Assembly (NCBI GenBank): GCA_021793595.1
Contig: JAJYSL010000217.1
Span: 1 to 7,244, forward strand
Reading direction: 5' to 3'
Length of the DNA stretch: 7,244 nt
DNA from: Acidobacteriota bacterium
GTDB taxonomy: Bacteria > Acidobacteriota > Terriglobia > Terriglobales > Acidobacteriaceae
The notes beneath the pieces were generated by a model that saw only the letters and a list, made by a program, of their open reading frames with translations, ran no database searches and was not told the origin of the DNA. Within the stretch, counting starts at the first letter, position 1. The number at the start of each line of letters is the position of its first letter. Below are positions 1 to 6,449 of this stretch, piece after piece. A program made the position numbers and the translations under genes.

Positions 1-88
1 CCGGTGAAGATTGCTGCCCGCCGGCACCCAGAGCGTGGACAAACATACTGCCTGCCACGCAATTGAAAAATGTCCTTCTGGTGATCAT
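1..88 (-). CDS. Start of a Tat-exported protein (N-terminus only, continues past the left edge)
   Basis: Only the first 29 codons are in the window. The ATG at 88-86 opens a frame reading MITRRTFFNCVAGSMF and on to the edge without a stop. The pattern is a twin-arginine signal: basic n-region with R4-R5-T-F-F, then a hydrophobic stretch and an AlaGly-rich end (HALGAGG), so the product is probably exported folded through the Tat pathway. The start is supported by a strong purine-rich ribosome binding site (AAGGGGG, 100-94) five bases upstream. It follows the stop of the decayed receptor fragment by about 50 bases on the same strand. The mature protein is outside the window, so its family cannot be named. 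Confidence 0.72.
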   Translation of the reverse strand, partial: MITRRTFFNCVAGSMFVHALGAGGQQSSP

Positions 89-93
89 AGTTT

Positions 94-100
94 CCCCCTT
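94..100 (-). promoter_or_regulatory. Ribosome binding site of the left-edge Tat gene
   Basis: Read on the minus strand, AAGGGGGAAACT directly precedes the ATG at 88. The AAGGGGG core is close to the Shine-Dalgarno consensus at a normal distance. It is the main reason for accepting this otherwise very short partial gene. Confidence 0.6.
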
Positions 101-129
101 CGGAAATCGGAACGCAACTACTTTTCCGA
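100..129. repeat. Short inverted repeat beside the left-edge gene's ribosome binding site
   Basis: The arms TCGGAAA (100-106) and TTTCCGA (123-129) are perfectly complementary over 7 bases with a 16-base loop. On the minus strand the 3' arm touches the AAGGGGG ribosome binding site. No T-run follows, so an intrinsic terminator is unlikely. A 7-base match with this loop can arise by chance. Confidence 0.25.
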
Positions 130-141
130 GGCAAAGAATAG

Positions 142-530
142 TCAATCAATAGCATCGTCGATATTGTAGAAGCCGACATAAGCGTCGCTCGCAATGGTGT
201 CGTTGTCCAACCGTTTTTCTAGCGTAAAGTTATAGGTGTAGGTGAGGAATACATGCATGATGCCAAGTGGCCGTATGTAGCTACCACCACTGGCGTCGGG
301 AAGACATATCGCGGCGACGACTCCGGAGGACCATTGAACGGGTCGCCGATGGCCTCGTACGGATCACTTAACTTGCACTGCGGTGTGGTCAGAAAGACGG
401 CGCTCGAGAACGGAGTCTTCTGAGATGGTTCCGCGTTGAAGATGGCCGACTGCCGGATGTCGTAGAGCATTCCAGCGCCGCCGCGGATAGTGAGGGATCC
501 GTCGCCGAACTTACCGCAGGCGAAGCCCAC
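142..530 (-). pseudogene. Internal fragment of an Oar-like TonB-dependent receptor, frameshifted
   Basis: From 530 down, the frame reads VGFACGKFGDGSLTIRGGAG then MLYDIR. This matches the well-known segment of acidobacterial Oar-type receptors (carboxypeptidase-regulatory-like domain plus TonB-dependent beta-barrel), where it has the form G-F-A-x-D-x-x-GDG-x-x-x-x-RGG-x-GM-x-YD. The match continues through TPFSSAVFLTTPQ, NPF-like DPFNGPP and the strand YVFPTPVVVATY (to about 273). That frame stops at 219. The expected continuation appears in another frame from about 252 to 142: TYTYNFTLEKRL followed by DAYVGFYN, equivalent to the usual Y-x-x-N-x-x-LER-x-L...AYVG. The switch equals loss of one base or gain of two. 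The frame ends with TGA at 144-142. About 130 of roughly 1000 residues remain, without plug, N-terminal domain or C-terminal strands, so this cannot be a working receptor. Confidence 0.72.
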
Positions 531-737
531 TCAGACCGTCACTGGGATTTTCGTGCCGTCATCTACAATTTCAAAACTTCCGCCTGGAATCTCCACAAGT
601 TCCCCGGGAGAAATTCTGTCGGGTTTCATCCCATTTGGATTCTTCTCCGCCCCGGCTTCGGAATTTCCAAAGCTGGCGGCAGCCATGAGTGCGCCCGCGG
701 CTATTGCGGAATCTCTAAGAAATTCCCGTCGCTTCAC
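531..737 (-). CDS. Short Tat-signal ORF, probably a truncated exported protein
   Basis: The frame gives 68 residues. It begins MKRREFLRDSAIAAGALMAA, a textbook twin-arginine signal (K2-R3-R4-E-F-L, then an Ala-rich h-region and a possible cleavage near SEAGAE, about residue 30). The start codon is GTG (737-735) and is fixed by the purine-rich sequence just upstream. The mature part is under 40 residues, including PGELVEIPGG and SFEIVDDGTK, and ends in KIPVTV before TGA. I do not recognise a domain. The likely explanation is that only the 5' end of a longer gene survives: immediately after the stop, in the same frame, comes a TonB-receptor fragment that does not belong with a Tat signal. It lies 60 bases after the tandem hydrolase gene and could be co-transcribed with it. 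A genuine small exported protein is less likely but not excluded. Confidence 0.5.
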   Translation of the reverse strand: MKRREFLRDSAIAAGALMAAASFGNSEAGAEKNPNGMKPDRISPGELVEIPGGSFEIVDDGTKIPVTV

Positions 738-741
738 TTCT

Positions 742-751
742 TCCTCTCCCT
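742..751 (-). promoter_or_regulatory. Ribosome binding site that fixes the GTG start at 737
   Basis: The minus strand reads AAAGGGAGAGGAAGAA directly before the GTG, offering both GGGAG and GAGGA as Shine-Dalgarno cores 4 to 8 bases from the start. No ATG lies nearby in this frame, and the Tat motif begins at once after the GTG. This shows the 5' end of the truncated gene is still intact. Confidence 0.55.
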
Positions 752-797
752 TTACTCGGACTGACGCATGGGGGCACAGCCTTGAACGAGGTAAACG

Positions 798-3062
798 TCA
801 AACCGCCGCGGCGGACCGAATGAGGCTTAGATAATGCTCAGGACTGTCCAATCCTGGTTTGTCACTTTCAATTCTGAAAAGATGCTGCAGTCCTGCGGAT
901 TCATAGGCGCTGCGGGCCGAATCGTACGCTTGTTCCGCTGCGGCCAGAGGCACCGTATTCTTCATCGCGTCCGTGGGATAAATCAGGGTCAACGGGCGCC
1001 CGGCGATCGCAGCCGCAACTTGCGGAATATCGAAATGCAAGAGGACATCCGGAACAAAAACGTCAGCGCCATACTTATAGCGGTCTACCTGAGTCAGCGA
1101 TCGGTAGGAGAGAAGGCTCTGCACCGAGATCAAGCTGTGAATGCGCGGATCCAGGGCGGCAGCATAGAGACACCACAACCCGCCCATGCCTTTGCCAATC
1201 ACATGCAAATTCTTCGCGTCGGCGCCCTGACGACCATTCACGTAATCGACACAACGGACAACATCTTGCACCCGCATCCCCAACAGCGACTGGTCCATGA
1301 ACCAAGCCATGTACGCCATACCCGTTTCCAGATCGAATAGCTGTCCAAAGTCATTGCAGGAGTCCGAGGCGGGATGAATCGGCCGGGTCGCACCAATGCC
1401 TCGGACCTCCACGGCCACGACAAGATTGCCATCTCGCACCAATGTGTCGAGCACGCTATGCGTCAGTCCCGATCCTTCCTCCCCTTCGAATTCCATTCCG
1501 TCCGGTTCAATGCCTTCATCGCTGACGTAGAGAATGGTCGGCAAAACGCCAGGCTTATCGCTCGGCACATATACCCATGCAGGGATGTAAATGCCCGGTT
1601 CCGAGAGGAATTGGATCTTATCGATCCGATAACCCTCGCGGGGTGTCGTGACGATGTGTCGCACATCCAGCGGCTGGTCCGATTTCCGGTAGTGCAGCAG
1701 CTTGCGAATTTCCGCGCCGATTTCGTCCCGATATCTTTCGCGTTCGGCAGATGTTCTTGGTACGGGGCGCTTGGGCGGAAGGTTCGCCTGCTTTTGCAAA
1801 ATCAGCGAGTATACAGTTTGACCTTTCCGCGAGTAGCGGATCGAACCATCCGGCGTGCAATACAGGCTTTCGGGAGTTTCGGTCGCAAAATCTGGTTCAA
1901 TCGAGGGCCCTTTGCGGTTATAAAACCAGCGGCTGAACCAGTCGGCTGTCGCCAGTCTCAATTTGGGAGTCCACGCGTGCGGGTCGTTCGATGCCACCGT
2001 GGAAAAACTCTCCAACGCACCGAATTGCCGATAACGGTCTTGGACAGCCTGCGCGGCCTTGTCAAACGCTGGAGTGTACTGTTCTGTTGCCGTAAGAACG
2101 GGCCTTGGAGCAATGGCGGTATGAAGGTCGAACTCGTCGACCCCGTAGAGCGCCGCCGGAAAAAGGTTCTGCTCGACGTCGGACGGCCCGATAGGCTCCC
2201 ATGGCACAATCTTCATCGGCCATCTATTGACCATTCCTCCTTCGATAATGGCCGCGCATCGGATTCTCTCATCGACCACGCTGATGAATGTGGTCATCGA
2301 TCCTCCTCCAGAGTGTCCGGCGCACCCGATGCGTTTGGGATCCACCTCCGGCAGCGTTAGCAGATAATCGACCGACCTCATCGCATCCCACACGCGATAT
2401 TCGGTCAGGTTTTCCCCCAGCAGCAATTGCAATTGTCCGGGCATGGAATGCTCATACGTCGGGCTCGGACCCACATCGGTGACATTTGTTTTCGGATTCC
2501 AGAACTGGCGGCGCTCGCCCTGGCCGATTGGGTCATAAGCGAGCACCACAAATCCGCTTTTCACCAGTGTCAGGTAAACGCTTTGGTATTGAGGCAGCAT
2601 CCGGGCCAGCGGATAGTGTCCGCACGGTGAGACGATTGCCGGGAAAGGGCCGCTGCCGTTGGTTGGGACGTAGAGGTTTCCTGTCACCCAGAAATCCGGG
2701 CGGCTCTGAAACATGACGTTCTCAACCCGATATCCGTCCCTTTGCATGGTTTTGACGACAGCCGGTTCCAATGGGTTCTTCGTTGGAAAGCCGCGTAGCA
2801 TCTGGACCACTTTTTCCCGAACAAACGCATTTCGCGCTTCTAAGTTCGCAGCTGTCGTGAGAAGAGCGCGCTTTCGATCCCACGCGACGGCCAGACCGTT
2901 CAGCTTTTTCGCCAGATAGGAGATCAACATATCTGGCATTTCTTCCTCGTAGGAGCGCTCAGACGCGAAGGCGGGCTTCGACTCCGCGGTTGTGCGCAAT
3001 GGAAGCAATGCAGGAGTGAGCAGCAATGCGCCGGTCTGGATCACAAACCTTCTTCTATTCAT
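798..3062 (-). CDS. Tat-exported tandem alpha/beta-hydrolase, acetyl xylan esterase-like
   Basis: The 754-residue protein is predicted to be an exported carboxyl-ester hydrolase, probably removing acyl groups from a glycan. It opens with MNRRRFVIQT, a twin-arginine signal, with cleavage likely between residues 20 and 35. The first half (about 40-385) resembles the abhydrolase family 7 / acetyl xylan esterase group: the LRGFP segment near 89-93, YRVENVMF, the strand VTGNLYVPTNG, and PCGHY at 146-150. The nucleophile elbow is G-H-S-G-G-G with Ser251. His362 in NDPHAW is the probable catalytic histidine, and the acid may be Glu327. The second half (about 435-754) repeats the fold (YRIDKIQF, IPAWVYVP), but the elbow reads G-K-G-M-G-G at 623-628, so the serine is missing and this half is probably inactive. 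The ATG at 3062 has TGAGG seven bases upstream. The gene lies 66 bases after the GH42-like gene and is probably the last intact gene of the operon. The exact substrate is not inferable; a peptidase S9-like hydrolase is an alternative. Confidence 0.85.
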   Translation of the reverse strand: MNRRRFVIQTGALLLTPALLPLRTTAESKPAFASERSYEEEMPDMLISYLAKKLNGLAVAWDRKRALLTTAANLEARNAFVREKVVQMLRGFPTKNPLEPAVVKTMQRDGYRVENVMFQSRPDFWVTGNLYVPTNGSGPFPAIVSPCGHYPLARMLPQYQSVYLTLVKSGFVVLAYDPIGQGERRQFWNPKTNVTDVGPSPTYEHSMPGQLQLLLGENLTEYRVWDAMRSVDYLLTLPEVDPKRIGCAGHSGGGSMTTFISVVDERIRCAAIIEGGMVNRWPMKIVPWEPIGPSDVEQNLFPAALYGVDEFDLHTAIAPRPVLTATEQYTPAFDKAAQAVQDRYRQFGALESFSTVASNDPHAWTPKLRLATADWFSRWFYNRKGPSIEPDFATETPESLYCTPDGSIRYSRKGQTVYSLILQKQANLPPKRPVPRTSAERERYRDEIGAEIRKLLHYRKSDQPLDVRHIVTTPREGYRIDKIQFLSEPGIYIPAWVYVPSDKPGVLPTILYVSDEGIEPDGMEFEGEEGSGLTHSVLDTLVRDGNLVVAVEVRGIGATRPIHPASDSCNDFGQLFDLETGMAYMAWFMDQSLLGMRVQDVVRCVDYVNGRQGADAKNLHVIGKGMGGLWCLYAAALDPRIHSLISVQSLLSYRSLTQVDRYKYGADVFVPDVLLHFDIPQVAAAIAGRPLTLIYPTDAMKNTVPLAAAEQAYDSARSAYESAGLQHLFRIESDKPGLDSPEHYLSLIRSAAAV

Positions 3063-3128
3063 TCAATTGCCTCATAGGTTAAGGATCGACCGAATCCTAC
3101 GTTCAAATGCGATTTGGATGGCCGGAAG

Positions 3129-5267
3129 CTACCAGCTCACCATTACCATTCCATATGTGTTCAGCCTCGGGATTGTAAACACCGCCTGTTGGTCCTGCAT
3201 ACGGAAATTCACTGTGCTGCCAGCTTCCGATTCAATCGAGTAGAGCCGCACCGCAGTGGCCGATTCCCCTTCCGGCACTGCACACTTCACCTGAAGGTTA
3301 TTGATCGACGGAACCTGTCGGTTGTAGTTCACCAGGTGAACCATCCTGCGCCGCTTCTGATGCTGCTCCACCAGATTTGCCGCGACAAAATCAGGACCGT
3401 CAACCCGCAGGGGAACATTGCCACGAGAAGCCCATTCCACTGCGTCCACCAATTGTTGCCAGTTCTTGGGACGCTTCCAGAATGCCGGGCCAATGTTGAA
3501 GTAGGGCTCGGCGGGCGGCATAGGCCCATCGAACTCAAGGCCCGGAATGTAGACCACGCGTCCTCGGCCAACCTCTTTTCGGGTGGGCACACCGGCGAGA
3601 ATCGGTGAGGCTTTTACCTCTTCCTGATACGGCGCCGCTGCCGGTTGATTATCGACAAGCCCCTGCAACCCCGGGGAAACTCGCAGGCGGCGCCACTGAT
3701 CGTAGAGACCTGCCTGTTCAGTGGCGATCAGGCTACCGCCAGCCGCGACAAACCTGCGAATTGTGGCGAGTTGCTCGTCCGAAAGGCATTCTGAATCCGG
3801 GAGCACGAGTACTTTGCACATTTCCAAAGAGAGGTGCCGGAGGTGCTCATCGAACATGAGATGAAAGGGGACCTTGGCCTGAATTAGGGACTGTTCCACC
3901 AGGATCGCGCTTAAACCCGCGCGCGAGTTATGGTAGGTGATCGATGGATACGAACGAAATACAGCTACTGACGCAACATCTTTCGTTCCAACGTACAAAT
4001 CTCGATTCTTGCGATAGAAAGAAATGTACTTCACCGCTTCGGAAGAGAGTGGATTATTGCCCACGTGGCCAATCGTCTGGTTGAACGACAGGCTTTCTCC
4101 GATCGCAAGTCCGTTGTCCAATTCGCCGGACTGAGCATGGGTTAATGCGATGTTTTGATATCTCCGGGCCATTTTGTAGCTACGAATCGTTGTAATCAAC
4201 CTTCCATCGGACAAGTACTCTGGGCTTCGATCCTCTTCATCCCAAAAGACCTGCGTGAGCGGTAAAAGCCGCGAGTGATCGTTGCCGCGTGTCCATGGAT
4301 TGTTGTGACCCACGATGCCACCAAAGTTGATCTCGACGACAACTTCGTTGTTGAGAGATCGTATTAAAGTAGCCATCTGTCCTAAAGCGTCGGCCATCGT
4401 CGAACACCGGTAAGCAATCCATTCCTGAAAACCCGGATCAAAGATAATATTCAGCTTTTCGGGAGGATTCGATCGGTTCCACAAGGGCGGATTCACAAAA
4501 TCTACATTTTCGAACCCGAATCGCTCTTTCCGCTGTTCCGACGAATATTTGGTGCGCAGATATTTGCGAAATCCAGTTTTGCAGCCGTTGCAATGACAGG
4601 AATCTGGTTCCGGACTTAGATCGAAGTTGTCGAAGTGAATAAAGTCGGTCTTGACATCCACTACCGCATATCGCACAACTTTCTTGAGATAGTCGATGTA
4701 TTCCTGATTCGAGAAGCACGGCCGGTATCGGAACGACTGCTGGTACCCATACTCCGTCATGATGGGTTGACCCCACTGATCGCACTGTACCCATCCAGTG
4801 GCGCGCGGTTCTTCAGCGAAGAATGTCTCGTACATCATCGTGTCCCACTGGACGTAGGTATCGATTTTCATTCCCAGCCGGTGAACGATGGCCGCAGTTC
4901 GAACAGTGGCTTCCATATCCGGCTTTTCCGCGGCCATCCCGAAGCCCTTGTACAAATGAGTGTGAAAGACCTCCACACCCTGATTTTTCAATTGGTGAAT
5001 CAGTTTTTCGCTCTGTTCATATTCGTAGTGCTCACGAGCATCGAGGCGTTGACCGCCGCGACGAACCACAAAGATGTACGGCTCATGGTCGCCGCCTGCG
5101 TCGATCAGCCCATTTTCGATCCACGCCCCTTGGCGCCCTGCTTCCCCGTTCACGTTGGGAGTGGGTATAACTGCCGCTTCTGCAGTCGATCCGTAGAGTC
5201 GCACCGCCCCCAGCTTCGCCGCCGCAATCCCACCGACTACAGTACCCATAAAATTTCTGCGATTCAT
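3129..5267 (-). CDS. Tat-exported GH42-like / GHL6-type glycoside hydrolase
   Basis: The 712-residue protein starts MNRRNFMGTVVGGIAAAKLG, a Tat signal, so it should act outside the cytoplasm. Residues about 80-420 look like a (beta/alpha)8 barrel related to GH42 beta-galactosidases and the hypothetical glycosyl hydrolase 6 group. The key stretch is FIHFDNFD (209-216) followed by C224-H-C226-N-G-C229 and FRKYL. Cys184 in RPCFSNQEY lies 40 residues earlier. This reproduces the four-cysteine zinc site of GH42 (C...CxCxxC). In GH42 the strand before the cysteines carries Asn-Glu, the acid/base; here it is Asp213-Asn214-Phe215, so the canonical Glu is absent. Residues about 430-615 resemble the beta-galactosidase trimerisation domain (VAVFRSYPS, CKVLVLPDSE, FVAAGGSLI), followed by a C-terminal beta domain. 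The ATG at 5267 has GAAGGA six bases upstream and lies 18 bases after the propeller gene's stop. The family relation is fairly sure; activity and substrate are unknown. Confidence 0.8.
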   Translation of the reverse strand: MNRRNFMGTVVGGIAAAKLGAVRLYGSTAEAAVIPTPNVNGEAGRQGAWIENGLIDAGGDHEPYIFVVRRGGQRLDAREHYEYEQSEKLIHQLKNQGVEVFHTHLYKGFGMAAEKPDMEATVRTAAIVHRLGMKIDTYVQWDTMMYETFFAEEPRATGWVQCDQWGQPIMTEYGYQQSFRYRPCFSNQEYIDYLKKVVRYAVVDVKTDFIHFDNFDLSPEPDSCHCNGCKTGFRKYLRTKYSSEQRKERFGFENVDFVNPPLWNRSNPPEKLNIIFDPGFQEWIAYRCSTMADALGQMATLIRSLNNEVVVEINFGGIVGHNNPWTRGNDHSRLLPLTQVFWDEEDRSPEYLSDGRLITTIRSYKMARRYQNIALTHAQSGELDNGLAIGESLSFNQTIGHVGNNPLSSEAVKYISFYRKNRDLYVGTKDVASVAVFRSYPSITYHNSRAGLSAILVEQSLIQAKVPFHLMFDEHLRHLSLEMCKVLVLPDSECLSDEQLATIRRFVAAGGSLIATEQAGLYDQWRRLRVSPGLQGLVDNQPAAAPYQEEVKASPILAGVPTRKEVGRGRVVYIPGLEFDGPMPPAEPYFNIGPAFWKRPKNWQQLVDAVEWASRGNVPLRVDGPDFVAANLVEQHQKRRRMVHLVNYNRQVPSINNLQVKCAVPEGESATAVRLYSIESEAGSTVNFRMQDQQAVFTIPRLNTYGMVMVSW

Positions 5268-5285
5268 AGGTTTTCCTTCACCTTA

Positions 5286-6443
5286 TTATTGGGGATAAAA
5301 AAGATAGAGCTTGGAAATGCGCTCATTTTCACCGATATAGACTGTGCCGTCGCTATCGGCAGCCATGGCCCCGATCACGTATGCCTGCCAGGTGTAATAG
5401 GGTCTCCGGTTCACATCTACGAAACCCACCACATCGTAAGCACCGGTGGAAGGGTCGTAACTAAAGAGACGCGCCATTTCCTGCTTGTCGCCACCCACTC
5501 CGTACAGTTTTCCGCCCGGCGCGCGCACCAGTCCGTCGATCCGATATTGATTGAGGGGCTTCCCCAAATTCATCACGGTGAGCTTCTCCGGATCCAGACG
5601 GAAAAGATAGCCATCGGATGTGCCGCCATAAATAACACCGGAACGATCCAACAGGAAAGCATCCACGCGCGTCCAGGGCTCCCGGCCTGGAACCGCTGGC
5701 GCGTGGATCGCGAGTTTCTCGAGCTTTTGCGCCCTGGGATCAAATCGGAAAAACGATCCATTCTCGCCCGAGGCAAAGATGTTTCCGTTCTGGTCCGCCA
5801 CCAGCATCCGGGACATCATCTTGTCTTTCTCAAACTTCTCCCCTTCCGGAATTTTCTTTGCCACCACTCCGAAGTCTGTGAACTTTCCGCTGGCGATGGA
5901 GTATTCAAAAAAATGAGCGTTGGGCGAGGTCAGTCCGTAAATGGCATTCGCATTGCGATCGATCGTCAGCGCGAAGATGCTCTCTCCCGAGATCGGCTGA
6001 CCCAGGTCCGTCACTGGCAAAGGGTTTTCAATCGGAATCTGCTGATTAACTTCGTCAGGAGGGGTGTACTTCAGGAGATGCCCGTCGGGAGAAATTCCAA
6101 TATAAACATCCCCTGAGGATGATACGACCACAGCGTGGGCAACGGATGTGGCGCCCGGAATAACACCCAGAGGCTGCACATATCCATGGAGGGGATTCAG
6201 TACGAACAAATGGGCATGGTTTCCGCTGGTGGCCCCATAAAGATCCCCATTCGGTGCAACCGTAAGCGAAGTGATGCCAGATTCGCCGTCCGGGATCACA
6301 TCCAAGGGCGCATAGCCCAGATCGCGGGCGTCGATCCGTGTCTGCGGAACCACGACGGTGTCGTAGGTGGGATTCCGCTGACTGTAGACAATGGCGGTTG
6401 CGAAGAGAACGAGGGTAACGAGCGCGCATCCTTTAAATCTCAT
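5286..6443 (-). CDS. Secreted seven-bladed beta-propeller protein
   Basis: The 385-residue protein has a Sec-type signal peptide (MRFKGC, hydrophobic core to about residue 20, likely cut near SQ-RN). The rest consists of about seven repeats of 40-55 residues, each pairing a strand like GDLYGATSG with one like HLFVLNPLHG and a following LG. The second strands lie near 78-93, 121-127, 176-192, 230-244, 278-293, 325-340 and 376-384 (LYLFYPQ). This is the layout of a seven-bladed propeller. I see no catalytic signature for a named family. Propellers of this kind can be binding platforms, lactonases or polysaccharide lyases. The ATG at 6443 is 6 bases after the previous stop, with only a weak GAG as ribosome binding site, so translation is probably coupled to the upstream gene. 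Its strong resemblance to that gene (IYGLTSPNAHFFEY here, IYGLTHPRGHFVYY there) points to a tandem duplication. Confidence 0.8.
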   Translation of the reverse strand: MRFKGCALVTLVLFATAIVYSQRNPTYDTVVVPQTRIDARDLGYAPLDVIPDGESGITSLTVAPNGDLYGATSGNHAHLFVLNPLHGYVQPLGVIPGATSVAHAVVVSSSGDVYIGISPDGHLLKYTPPDEVNQQIPIENPLPVTDLGQPISGESIFALTIDRNANAIYGLTSPNAHFFEYSIASGKFTDFGVVAKKIPEGEKFEKDKMMSRMLVADQNGNIFASGENGSFFRFDPRAQKLEKLAIHAPAVPGREPWTRVDAFLLDRSGVIYGGTSDGYLFRLDPEKLTVMNLGKPLNQYRIDGLVRAPGGKLYGVGGDKQEMARLFSYDPSTGAYDVVGFVDVNRRPYYTWQAYVIGAMAADSDGTVYIGENERISKLYLFYPQ

Positions 6444-6449
6444 CAGATC

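Noticed and set aside
531..533. TGA between the Tat ORF and the receptor fragment as a possible selenocysteine or readthrough codon
   Set aside because: The two sides belong to unrelated protein types, no selenocysteine insertion hairpin is evident, and the downstream part is itself frameshifted and truncated. Gene decay explains it better.
490..1340. Plus-strand frames of 114 and 168 codons near the left end
   Set aside because: They lie opposite the Tat ORF and the hydrolase C-terminus and show no domain or convincing start signal.
1374..2360. A 328-codon open frame on the plus strand
   Set aside because: It is entirely antisense to the first half and linker of the tandem hydrolase, including the Ser251 region. 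The translation is Arg/His-rich and unlike a folded family, as expected for a shadow frame.
3063..3128. Possible terminator between the GH42-like and the esterase-like genes
   Set aside because: Only a 4-base complementarity (GGAT/ATCC) is present and no T-run follows. The next gene has its own ribosome binding site, so the gap is better seen as an operon spacer.
4635..6116. A 493-codon open frame on the plus strand
   Set aside because: It runs antisense across the end of the propeller gene, the intergenic gap and the start of the GH42-like gene, both of which have recognisable domains, signal peptides and ribosome binding sites. Its translation shows no familiar domain.
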